Source: Pseudomonadota bacterium (GTDB lineage Bacteria; Desulfobacterota; Syntrophia; Syntrophales; JADFWA01). From it: a stretch of DNA of 20,237 nt. Positions 13,688 to 20,220 of the stretch are shown piece by piece; the stretch's first letter is position 1; each line of letters opens with the position of its first letter. Location: positions 1 through 20,237 of the forward strand of contig JAUWNZ010000003.1 in the NCBI GenBank assembly GCA_030612385.1. Reading direction: 5' to 3'. Both the position numbers and the translations under genes were made by a program. The notes beneath the pieces are model-generated. The model did not search any database and was not told where the DNA came from. It saw nothing but the letters and a program-made list of their open reading frames with translations.

Positions 13688-13690
13688 TAC

Positions 13691-14440
13691 CTATCCCGGC
13701 CGCTCAAAAAAGAATTCAACTCTTCTATTCCTGCTTCTGCCTTCCTGCGTATTATTCGATGCGATCGGGTGGTATTGACCGTATCCGACTGCGACCAGCC
13801 TTTTCGCGGGGATATTCCCGACACCAAGGAAATATCTGAGGACATTTACAGCCCTCGCTGTTGAAAGCTCCCAGTTTGAGGGAAATTCAGGGGTATTTAC
13901 AGGAACATTATCCGTGTGTCCCTCCACCTTCACGAAGAGAGCTACCTCCTTCTTTGCAATCCTGATCATTTCATCTAAATAGGGATATGCCTTCCTGCTT
14001 ATCTCCGCGGCGCCTGACGGGAAAAAGACACTGCTGCTCACGGTAGCCTTGAACCCGCGTTCTGTCTCTTCAATTTCAACCTTATCTCCTAAGTCCATTT
14101 CCCTGACCAGCTTCTCGAGGGAAGCCATCGCCACGATCAGCGATTCTTCTTTACTACCGATAATATCCGGCGAGGGTGAGCAACCTTCATCGGGACTCAT
14201 CCCAGCCCCCTCTATATGTCCCATACGTAAATCAGGCGGCACCCCAAAAGTTGGGATATCGGCAGTTTCTCCCATACTTCTCATAAAATCTATCATCTTC
14301 TGCCCTTCAACGGATGAATAGGAGCAAAGCATGGCAAAAAAGGCCACCAGGATCAGCACAAGGGAACAGTATATGGCCTGCCATCCTGCAACCGGCGCCT
14401 CATCTTCCGTCATCCGTTTTCGTTTTCCTGTTTCCGCCAT
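13691..14440 (-). CDS. MotB-like OmpA-domain protein lacking the ion-binding aspartate
   Basis: A 249-residue MotB homologue. It has a basic start, one membrane helix at about 20-41 (WQAIYCSLVLILVAFFAML), a low-complexity linker rich in Gly, Pro and Ser (about 60-95), and an OmpA-like domain with GHTDNVP at 174-180, FPSNWELSTARAVNVLRYF and RSRNRRVEFF. The helix aligns without gaps to MotB helices, but the position of the conserved Asp (Y-A-D-F in typical MotB) is Ser26 (Y-C-S-L). The ATG at 14440 lies one base after the motA stop, so coupling to motA is likely, and an upstream in-frame extension into motA is not needed. It may pair with the normal MotB, act as a structural anchor, or be a diverged non-conducting paralogue. 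Not interrupted. Confidence 0.9.
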   Translation of the reverse strand: MAETGKRKRMTEDEAPVAGWQAIYCSLVLILVAFFAMLCSYSSVEGQKMIDFMRSMGETADIPTFGVPPDLRMGHIEGAGMSPDEGCSPSPDIIGSKEESLIVAMASLEKLVREMDLGDKVEIEETERGFKATVSSSVFFPSGAAEISRKAYPYLDEMIRIAKKEVALFVKVEGHTDNVPVNTPEFPSNWELSTARAVNVLRYFLGVGNIPAKRLVAVGYGQYHPIASNNTQEGRSRNRRVEFFFERPG

Positions 14441-14441
14441 C

Positions 14442-15203
14442 TCAGAATGCCGACTTCCTCTCGCTGGGCGCAATGAAGGAATGAAGTTTCTGCTCCATAA
14501 TCCTCGGATTATCGCCCGACTGAATGGAGAGTATCCCCCCTATTATTAACTGTTTTACCAGCAGTTCATCGGCGCTGCGCTTCTTAAGTTTTCCCGCCAT
14601 CGGCAGAAAAAGGAGATTCGCTAAAATTACACCATAAAAGGTTGTGATAAGGGCAACCGCCATTGCGGGTCCGATAGAGCTCGGATCATCCATCTGCATC
14701 AACATCTTCACCAATCCTATCAATGTCCCCATCATCCCCATGGCGGGCGCGAAATTTCCCGCTGTGGTAAAGATCTCCGCCCCCAGTCTGTGTCTTTCAG
14801 ATATGGAATCAAGCTCGGTCTCAAGTATATTAATCAGGGCATTCGGCTCGATGCCATCCATCATCAATCCCATGCCCTTTACAAGAAAGGGGTCTTTGAC
14901 GTCATCGGTCATTTTCTGAAGGGCCAGTATCCCTTCACGTCTGGAAATTTTTGACATCTCCACCAGTTTTTCGATAATCTCGTCAACTTTCTGCTCTTTC
15001 TGAAAAAAAACATTCCTTGCAACGCTCACAACTCCCAGTAAGGCTGAAAGGGGATAATTGATAAGAATCGCCCCAAAAGTTCCCCCTCCCACAATCAACA
15101 TAGACGGGACATTGATAAACCACATCAGGCCGCCGCCCAACGACATAGCCACAATAACAAGGCCAAAGCCGGATACGATACCAACAATAGTCGCTAAATC
15201 CAT
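14442..15203 (-). CDS. motA: stator channel protein MotA
   Basis: A 253-residue MotA of the PomA/short MotA type. Four membrane segments are visible at about 3-22, 30-50, 150-172 and 180-202, with the cytoplasmic loop between the second and third. Key features are SRREGILALQ in the loop, the Pro of NFAPAMGMMGTLIGLV before helix 3, and the Pro of LFLPMAGKLKKRS at the end of helix 4, matching the torque-related prolines. The ATG at 15203 (MDLATIVGIVSG) is chosen over a GTG two codons upstream because MotA proteins start this way; a weak GAG lies seven bases upstream. A sigma-54-like promoter lies about 200 bp upstream. Confidence 0.96.
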   Translation of the reverse strand: MDLATIVGIVSGFGLVIVAMSLGGGLMWFINVPSMLIVGGGTFGAILINYPLSALLGVVSVARNVFFQKEQKVDEIIEKLVEMSKISRREGILALQKMTDDVKDPFLVKGMGLMMDGIEPNALINILETELDSISERHRLGAEIFTTAGNFAPAMGMMGTLIGLVKMLMQMDDPSSIGPAMAVALITTFYGVILANLLFLPMAGKLKKRSADELLVKQLIIGGILSIQSGDNPRIMEQKLHSFIAPSERKSAF

Positions 15204-15240
15204 AAACACACTCGCTTTAATTCAGAGTTCGGGGTTCACT

Positions 15241-15329
15241 GTTCATGGTTTTCACCACGAAGAGCACGAAGAACACAAAGAAATTATAAAAAGCATTAAT
15301 TCTAATCTTCGTGTCCTTCGTGGTTTAAT
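15241..15329. repeat. CACGAAG inverted element, copy A, in the motA-flgE gap
   Basis: The left arm TTCACCACGAAGAGCACGAA and the right arm CTTCGTGTCCTTCGTGG are complementary. The interior is A/T-rich (TTATAAAAAGCATTAAT). It lies in the motA leader. A second copy follows at 15542-15640. Confidence 0.85.
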
Positions 15330-15334
15330 TTTGG

Positions 15335-15386
15335 GCAACTACTCAGTTTTAGGGTTCAGGGTTTTAACTTTTGAACCTGAGTAGTT
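15335..15386. repeat. heptad hairpin with CAACTACTCAG/CTGAGTAGTT ends
   Basis: AACTACTCAG (15335-15344) and CTGAGTAGTT (15377-15386) frame TTTTAGGGTTCAGGGTTTTAAC and TTTTGAAC. The same end word occurs at the 3' end of flhF, in the MotE-like gene end, and near 20183. Confidence 0.7.
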
Positions 15387-15403
15387 ACACTGAGATAATA
15401 ATT

Positions 15404-15419
15404 AGCAAATGTCATACCA
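15404..15419 (-). promoter_or_regulatory. sigma-54-type promoter upstream of motA
   Basis: On the minus strand this reads TGGTATGACATTTGCT. Compared with the sigma-54 consensus TGGCACGNNNNTTGCW it has correct GG-GC spacing and differs at two positions (C to T twice). Predicted start of transcription is near 15393, about 190 bases before the motA ATG. The long leader contains the CACGAAG copy A and a heptad hairpin. Confidence 0.55.
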
Positions 15420-15541
15420 GAAGAGAAAATTAGATTATCTTGAATAATTCAGAGTTGTTACGAAAGGCGGGGAGTAACAGGTTTCCCGATATGCCGTCAG
15501 AAATTTGACATAGGCGGGGGGAAATATCGTAGCCGTTCACG

Positions 15542-15640
15542 GTTCATGGTTTTCACCACGAAGAGTACGAAGAACACAAAAAAATTATAAAAAGCATTAA
15601 TTCTAATCTTCGTGTCCCTTCGTGTCCTTCGTGGTTTAAT
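15542..15640. repeat. CACGAAG inverted element, copy B, downstream of flgE
   Basis: It is nearly identical to copy A at 15241-15329: two base changes and one 10-bp insertion (an extra TGTCCCTTCG in the right arm). Same orientation. It sits 15 bases from the flgE stop. The remaining bases of the 451-bp motA-flgE gap (15387-15541) hold the sigma-54-like site and no gene. Confidence 0.85.
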
Positions 15641-15654
15641 AGGGTTTTATGCCC

Positions 15655-16905
15655 TTACCTCTTGATATTCATAAGCTCGGACATCATCTGATCGGTAGTT
15701 GTAATAACCTTGGCATTGGCCTGGTATGCCCTTTGGGCCGTGATCATATTGATAAATTCCGTGGCAATATCGGTGTTCGACATCTCGAGGGAGTTGGGGC
15801 TGATCTCACCCAGTCCGCCTGTTCCGGGTTTGTTTATGAGCGCATCACCCGAATTCATTGTGGCGGCGAAAAGATTGGACCCCATCTTATTCAATCCCCA
15901 CGGACTCGTAAATTTTGCCAGGGCAATCTGTCCCAGATTAGCAGTCTGTCCATTCGAGAAGAAACCGTCGAGGACCCCGTCGCTTCCGATTGACAAACTC
16001 TGTAACTCGCCCGAGGAATGCCCGTTGCTGACAAGGGCTCTGTTGACCGACGCGCCGGCATAGCCTGTCATTGTCTCGGCATCTTTACTATCGCCATCAG
16101 CATCATCATCAACCAGGTCCCAGTTGATGACACCACCGTCGCCGATGGTGGCGCCGCCCGGCAATGTGCTGCCTACACCAACAGTAATCGTTAGGTCGGT
16201 TGTAGCAGCATCAAGCTTTCCAGCTCCATCAAAGGTAATAGTGGTAGAACTCAAGGTTAGGCCATCTGTGGGAACTAAATCCGACATACCAACGTCAATA
16301 TCCCATTTACCATCAGTTACATTTTTCGTAAAGGTCAACGTAAGCGTATGCGCGGCCCCTAACGAATCGTAGACTGTCAATGCCGAGACAAAGGCATCGT
16401 CCAAAGCGGCCTCCCCATCGAGATTCGCGCCTATGGAAACTCTGGTGGTAACTTCCGGGTCTGACTGAACCCCGCTCAAAGAGATGTCTCCGATTACGTC
16501 TGCGTCTGTGGAGACACCATATCCCTGAGCTTTGTAGCCATTCACATCCACGAGATACCCATCCTTATCTATAGTGAACATACCTGCCCTGGTATAATAG
16601 GTGGCGCCGTCGTCATCGTTGACCATAAAAAACCCGTCTCCATCTATTGCAAGATCGGTGGCGCTCTGCGTGCTCTGAAATGAGCCCTGCCCGAACAGCG
16701 TGGGAACCGCAGCCACCCCTACACCTCGTCCTATCTGCATTGCGCCGGAGCCTCCGGCAATGCTCTGGCTTAAGATATCGCTAAAAACCGCGACCCCCGC
16801 CTTAAAGCCGACAGTGTTGACATTGGCTATATTATTACCTATGATATCCATCTGTCTGGAACTGGCGTTAAGACCGGATACCCCCGTCCATAGTGAACTT
16901 CCCAT
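15655..16905 (-). CDS. flgE: flagellar hook protein FlgE
   Basis: A 416-residue hook protein. The N-terminal rod-hook motif is clear: SLWTGVSGLNASSRQMDIIG, then NNIANVNTVGFK. The family segment DLAIDGDGFFMV is at about 84-94, and the C-terminal motif NTDIATEFINMITAQRAYQAN at about 377-397 ends with MMSELMNIKR. The middle domain (about 140-300) is variable and Asp-rich, and includes DDDADGDSKDAE at 266-277, an EF-hand-like loop. A strong ribosome site, AGGAGG, lies seven bases before the ATG. In many related loci a small flagellar operon protein lies between flgD and flgE; here only a heptad element does. Confidence 0.97.
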   Translation of the reverse strand: MGSSLWTGVSGLNASSRQMDIIGNNIANVNTVGFKAGVAVFSDILSQSIAGGSGAMQIGRGVGVAAVPTLFGQGSFQSTQSATDLAIDGDGFFMVNDDDGATYYTRAGMFTIDKDGYLVDVNGYKAQGYGVSTDADVIGDISLSGVQSDPEVTTRVSIGANLDGEAALDDAFVSALTVYDSLGAAHTLTLTFTKNVTDGKWDIDVGMSDLVPTDGLTLSSTTITFDGAGKLDAATTDLTITVGVGSTLPGGATIGDGGVINWDLVDDDADGDSKDAETMTGYAGASVNRALVSNGHSSGELQSLSIGSDGVLDGFFSNGQTANLGQIALAKFTSPWGLNKMGSNLFAATMNSGDALINKPGTGGLGEISPNSLEMSNTDIATEFINMITAQRAYQANAKVITTTDQMMSELMNIKR

Positions 16906-16932
16906 TTTATTACCTCCTTACTTTAAAGAAAT

Positions 16933-17004
16933 GGTTCACGGTTCAACGGTTCACGGTTCACGGTTGATAACTTTTAACCGTTGAACCTTGAACAGTTGAA
17001 CCCT
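16933..17004. repeat. heptad hairpin in the flgE-flgD gap
   Basis: GGTTCAC, GGTTCAAC, GGTTCAC, GGTTCAC units lead to the loop word GGTTGATAACTTTTAACC and opposing TTGAACC and AGTTGAACC units. The flgE ribosome site lies just left of the block and the flgD stop is 10 bases right of it. Confidence 0.8.
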
Positions 17005-17013
17005 CTTCAGCCT

Positions 17014-17667
17014 TTATCCCGGTTCATTTACACAAATTACATCCCCAAAAGCGATATCCCTTCCGTTAACAGAGAGATACGGGGAACCATCCTTGAATGT
17101 CACCCCTGTTACCCGTCCTGTCATTATTGTATAGACGGGTATTTCATCTCCATTGCCACCGGTTGCGGATACCTCGAATGAATAATTGCCGGCCGCAACA
17201 CCGCTGCAATCCCACGTAACTGAATTTTCCCCCTCTTCCTGACTTCCCGGTTCAAGGGTATCCATTAGATTTCCATCTGCATCATAGATTTTAATTGTAA
17301 TATCCCGGGCATCTTCTGATAAAATATAATTCAGGTCGGCGGATGCGCCCTCTGCCCTGACTATATCACCTGTTGCGGTTACCTCTTTGCCGATAAGACT
17401 TACCGACTGCGCATTGTTCATCGAAGCCTGATAAAGATTCATAAATTCCAACTGGGCATTCATATTACTCAACTGTTCAAGACTCGAAAACTGGGCAAGC
17501 TGCGCTGTAAAATCAGCGCCGTCGAGGGGATTGAGAGGGTCCTGATTTTTAAGCTGTGCCACCAGCATCTTAAGAAAATCATCCTTCCCCAATGTATCCG
17601 GCTTTACTTCGCCCGGGCTTATGCTGCCAATGCTGCCAATGCCGCCTATGCCTTCTATCACTGCCAT
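17014..17667 (-). CDS. flgD: flagellar hook cap protein FlgD
   Basis: A 217-residue FlgD, the scaffold on which FlgE subunits assemble. After a Gly/Ile-rich N-terminal stretch (GIGGIGSIGSI) comes the diagnostic DTLGKDDFLKMLVAQLKNQD at about 24-43, PLNPLDGADFTAQLAQFSSL and EQLSNMNAQLE. The C-terminal half holds the FlgD Ig-like and Tudor-like parts, with IKIYDADGNLMDTLEPGSQ and VTWDCSGVAAGNYSFEV. The ATG at 17667 is chosen because GAGAGGTG lies six bases upstream; a GTG three codons earlier sits inside this ribosome site. Confidence 0.95.
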   Translation of the reverse strand: MAVIEGIGGIGSIGSISPGEVKPDTLGKDDFLKMLVAQLKNQDPLNPLDGADFTAQLAQFSSLEQLSNMNAQLEFMNLYQASMNNAQSVSLIGKEVTATGDIVRAEGASADLNYILSEDARDITIKIYDADGNLMDTLEPGSQEEGENSVTWDCSGVAAGNYSFEVSATGGNGDEIPVYTIMTGRVTGVTFKDGSPYLSVNGRDIAFGDVICVNEPG

Positions 17668-17690
17668 TTTGATCACCTCTCTTTTAGGTT

Positions 17691-17788
17691 GTTTAGGCTG
17701 AAGGTCAGTGGTCAGTGGTCAGTGGTCAGAAAATACTGTTCACTGCCCACTGACCACTGTTTTTTTACCTTCCACCTTCAGCCTAAAC
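17691..17788. repeat. 98-bp GGTCAGT heptad element with perfect 15-bp terminal inverted repeats
   Basis: GTTTAGGCTGAAGGT (17691-17705) and ACCTTCAGCCTAAAC (17774-17788) are exact reverse complements. Inside are tandem GGTCAGT units, the loop AAAATACTGTTCACTGCCC, opposing ACTGACC units and T7 at 17760-17766. Its right end supplies the last base of the fliK stop codon. Confidence 0.9.
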
Positions 17789-19110
17789 TATACACGCACA
17801 CTTATATGACCAGCGCCATTTTCATCAATTGATGACATGCTCCGGAGCTGAACATCTTCTTCCGTCCTTTCTTCCCTGCCACTATCTCGCTTATTCCTGT
17901 CTTCTCCGGACAATGTGGCTCCATGTCCAAATCCAGGACCGCCCCTGCCGGACCTCTCCTGAACCAATACATCAAAGCTATCCACATGTAATCCATGCCC
18001 CTGAAGAGAATTTCTGAGTTGCTCCACATTGTGCTGCAAGACATGCCTGACCTCGTGCGTGTCGGTCATCAGCACCATCTTCACCTTATCATTGTGAACG
18101 GAGACATCGATATTCACTGTGCCCAGCCTGGGCGGATTTAACTGAATTTTCACCCTGCCGGATCCTTTTTTAAAGATATTACCGGCGCCATCTGTTATCT
18201 GGTTAATCAAAAGAGACGGCCTGACAGGGTCAGGTCTTGACATTTGACACTTCATACCAATTTCAGCAGTGGGACCAGGCCTTGGAAAAATGTCAAATGT
18301 CAAGGCCTGACCACGTGTCTCCTTGTGACGAGAGGATAAAGTCTCTCCTGCCAATTCAGACGGATTTTCATGCTTCGCTGTGGCGGCAAGCCATGGGGAT
18401 TTATTTGCAGCAGTCTCCAATTTAGATTCTTTAAAACTAAGAACTTCAAGATTTTTCTTGCCGGCCGGCGGTCCCGCCGATTTTGCAGCCCCACCTTTTT
18501 TTTCATTCCCCGATTTCCTTGATTCCATCTTCGGCAAAAATGCTCCTTTCTTCATGGCGGATAAAATTTCCTCTGCCTTTCCATCCCTCACGCCACAATC
18601 TTTAAGCAGGGCTGCAATATCTTTCTCCATGGTTTTCCAATTATCCATGACAGAGGGTAAACTTTTTTTGTCGCCGGCCGCATCAACCGGCGCCTTCAAA
18701 ATATCGGTCTTAACGATATCAGATTTGTCAGATCCCAACTTCGGGGAAAATTTGACATCCTCCATGCGCGACATAATCTTTTTAATCTTGCTTTCTTCAA
18801 CGCCATGACCTTTCAGCAGATTCGTAATATTTTTTTTAATGTCTTTCCCGTCATGCTTCGCTGTGGCGGCAAGCCGGGGAGGGTTATTTAATATCCCCGG
18901 AGATGAAAAGACGGTAGGCCCCGCAGTATTCCTGCCTTCTCCGTCAGCCCCTTTCACCATGGCTTTTTTATCCGCCGCCCCGGAAAGTATGGATGACGCA
19001 ACCATCCCAAAAAAGAGACCTTTCTTTCCCTTATTGTCCTTTGTCGACATGGCAGAAAAGATGCTGTTTTCTGAATTTATCACCTTTGTTGACGGCATTG
19101 ATGGAATCAT
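17788..19110 (-). CDS. fliK: hook-length control protein FliK
   Basis: A 440-residue FliK-type hook-length ruler. The C-terminal hook domain at about 318-385 is recognisable: RVKIQLNPPRLGTVNIDVSV, VKMVLMTD and LQHNVEQLRNSLQGHGLHVD. The N-terminal ruler is Lys/Ser/Gly-rich and variable. It carries an internal duplication: residues about 90-125 (KKNITNLLKGHGVEESKIKK) resemble about 160-195 (EKDIAALLKDCGVRDGKAEE). It also carries LAATAKH twice (80-86, 241-247), encoded by identical 24-bp DNA, and a segment at about 267-295 encoded by a near-perfect inverted repeat. The ATG at 19110 has GAGG seven bases upstream. A sigma-54 promoter candidate is 114-129 bases upstream. The stop TAG overlaps the terminal repeat of the next intergenic element. 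Confidence 0.9.
   Translation of the reverse strand: MIPSMPSTKVINSENSIFSAMSTKDNKGKKGLFFGMVASSILSGAADKKAMVKGADGEGRNTAGPTVFSSPGILNNPPRLAATAKHDGKDIKKNITNLLKGHGVEESKIKKIMSRMEDVKFSPKLGSDKSDIVKTDILKAPVDAAGDKKSLPSVMDNWKTMEKDIAALLKDCGVRDGKAEEILSAMKKGAFLPKMESRKSGNEKKGGAAKSAGPPAGKKNLEVLSFKESKLETAANKSPWLAATAKHENPSELAGETLSSRHKETRGQALTFDIFPRPGPTAEIGMKCQMSRPDPVRPSLLINQITDGAGNIFKKGSGRVKIQLNPPRLGTVNIDVSVHNDKVKMVLMTDTHEVRHVLQHNVEQLRNSLQGHGLHVDSFDVLVQERSGRGGPGFGHGATLSGEDRNKRDSGREERTEEDVQLRSMSSIDENGAGHISVRV
18228..18312. repeat. REPIN-like 22-bp inverted pair inside fliK
   Basis: GGTCAGGTCTTGACATTTGA (CA) at 18228-18249 and its reverse complement at 18291-18312 differ at one of 22 positions and are 41 bp apart. 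The whole is read in frame as about residues 267-295 of FliK. The sequence type resembles REP palindromes that I associate with RAYT (IS200-like) transposases, from memory; no transposase is present here. Confidence 0.8.
18369..18392. repeat. 24-bp repeat inside fliK, copy 1
   Basis: It begins CATGCTTCGCTGTGGCGGCA and is identical to the copy at 18852-18875, in the same orientation and reading frame (LAATAKH). A diverged relative lies upstream of fliK at about 19151-19187. Confidence 0.75.
18852..18875. repeat. 24-bp repeat inside fliK, copy 2
   Basis: Identical over 24 bp to the copy at 18369-18392, 483 bp away. It encodes the first LAATAKH of FliK (residues about 80-86). No synonymous differences exist between the two copies. 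Confidence 0.75.
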
Positions 19111-19223
19111 ACTACGTCCTCGACACAAGCTGTTTAAAAGCTCTATCCTTTCAGACTTTCACGCTTCTTCGTGGTCGATAAGCCATGGAGGATTGTCTGT
19201 GTTAATCTGTGTCATTCCAACAG

Positions 19224-19239
19224 AGCAAGAGACATGCCA
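19224..19239 (-). promoter_or_regulatory. sigma-54-type promoter upstream of fliK
   Basis: The minus strand reads TGGCATGTCTCTTGCT, one change from TGGCACGNNNNTTGCW with correct spacing. Predicted transcription start is near 19213, about 100 bases before the fliK ATG. Sigma-54 control of hook genes is common in polar flagellar systems, which supports the call. Confidence 0.68.
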
Positions 19240-19312
19240 CTACACTCTGTCCTTAAACATTCTGTAATTTCAAGTGGTTGGGAGGATTATAAAATCAATG
19301 TTTGTTTGAATC

Positions 19313-19336
19313 AGGCAAATATTGCCTATGAGGCAG
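19313..19336. promoter_or_regulatory. possible activator site: alternating AGGCA half-sites
   Basis: AGGCAA-ATA-TTGCCT at 19313-19327 overlaps TGCCT-ATG-AGGCA at 19323-19335, giving three alternating half-sites. The centre lies roughly 105-115 bases upstream of the predicted sigma-54 start, a normal distance for an enhancer-binding activator. No activator gene is in the window. Confidence 0.35.
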
Positions 19337-19403
19337 GGTAAAGTCAGGTTGTTTAGGCTCTTAGTTGTGAAATTCGTGCAAAAATGGCAAAAGAATTTGG
19401 TAA

Positions 19404-19569
19404 CGGTTCACGGTTCACGGTTCAGCGGTTAAAAGCTGTCAACACTGACCACTGACCACTGACCACTGAACACTGAACACTGAACACTGACCACTTTTTT
19501 GGTTCCGGCTTGTCCGGGTTAGGCTGTAGGCTGAAGGCATTTAGCAAAAAACTAACAGCCTACAGCCTA
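19404..19569. repeat. heptad hairpin block with 29-bp core and TAGGCTG ends, between fliK and the MotE-like gene
   Basis: GGTTCAC units and GGTTCAG, then GGTTAAAAGCTGTCAAC, then three ACTGACC and three ACTGAAC units, then the 29-bp core at 19495-19523. An outer inverted repeat, TAGGCTGTAGGCTG (19520-19533) and CAGCCTACAGCCTA (19556-19569), covers the stop of the MotE-like gene. The 449-bp gap 19111-19559 otherwise holds the fliK promoter region and decamer repeats, with no gene seen. Confidence 0.85.
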
Positions 19570-20144
19570 TCATCTACCTGAGCAGTTATCTCTTTGGTTA
19601 TTGCCACGGCCTTTTCAGGAGGGATGTGCCCCCATACAGCGCCGGCCTTTTTACTTTTCATGTTCATGATAATTCCGGCCGCTGTTTTGTTATCCAGCTT
19701 TTCCAGCATAGAACCTGCGCGTGCAGGGGGAGTCGATTCATAAACTTTCGCCAGTTCTTTATATTTCCCGTTACACTCAGCTTTATATGTTTCAATAACA
19801 GTGGTCAGTTCTTCTTCCATAGTACGCAGTTTCTCTATCTTTTCCACAATTTCCTTTTTCAACAATGCGAGTCTCTTTTCCCCTGATTCAATTAATTTCT
19901 CCCTCATATCCAACTGTTTTTCTCTCTTCTGCAATGAACTCAGAAGCTTTCTTTCCTCTGACAATCTGTCTTCAAAAACATCCCGAACCCTTGGGCTTGT
20001 GGTTGCCATGGCGGGAAACTCCGCCGCCACCTCACTGTTAGTCATGGACGCCCTTGTCTCTTTGATAATTCCCCCGACAGCGGCAATCCTGGCGGTAAAG
20101 AAGAACAATATCAATATCTCACAAGTTATTATTAATTTTTTCAA
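19560..20144 (-). CDS. MotE-like protein (signal/anchor, coiled coil, MgtE-N-like domain)
   Basis: A 194-residue protein with an N-terminal hydrophobic segment (about 3-25, signal peptide or anchor), a long charged coiled coil at about 58-128, and a C-terminal domain at about 130-185 reading LAKVYESTPPARAGSMLEKL, then AAGIIMNMKSKKAGAVWGHI and PPEKAVAITKEI. This resembles the MgtE intracellular N-terminal repeat found in MotE-type flagellar proteins, which usually lie between fliJ and fliK. The exported coiled coil suggests a periplasmic or stator role, but no precise function is assigned. The start is TTG at 20144 with a strong AGGAGG seven bases upstream. Its last codons GAT AGG CTG TAG and the preceding ACTGCTCAGG match intergenic repeat words, so the C-terminus may be element-derived. 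Confidence 0.82.
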   Translation of the reverse strand: MKKLIITCEILILFFFTARIAAVGGIIKETRASMTNSEVAAEFPAMATTSPRVRDVFEDRLSEERKLLSSLQKREKQLDMREKLIESGEKRLALLKKEIVEKIEKLRTMEEELTTVIETYKAECNGKYKELAKVYESTPPARAGSMLEKLDNKTAAGIIMNMKSKKAGAVWGHIPPEKAVAITKEITAQVDDRL

Positions 20145-20194
20145 TTTTGATCCTCCTATCTGATAGAGGGGTCACCTACAGCCTGAGTAATTAC

Positions 20195-20220
20195 GCACGG
20201 ACAAACAAGTTTGTCCATGC
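20195..20220. repeat. palindrome GGACAAAC-AA-GTTTGTCC upstream of the MotE-like gene
   Basis: An 8-bp perfect stem with 2-base centre (20199-20216) is extended by GCA/TGC with one mismatch. It lies about 50 bases upstream of the MotE-like start, near the window edge, and is followed by CACCCACCCG. It could be an operator or another dispersed hairpin. Confidence 0.5.

Noticed and set aside
13025..13864. Long open frame on the plus strand across both motB genes
   Set aside because: It is antisense to two well-supported OmpA-domain genes, crosses a repeat hairpin, and its product resembles no family I know.
17691..17788. Terminator of flgD or fliK
   Set aside because: The T-run follows the hairpin on the plus strand only; on the gene strand no T-run follows it, so it is not listed as an operon terminator.
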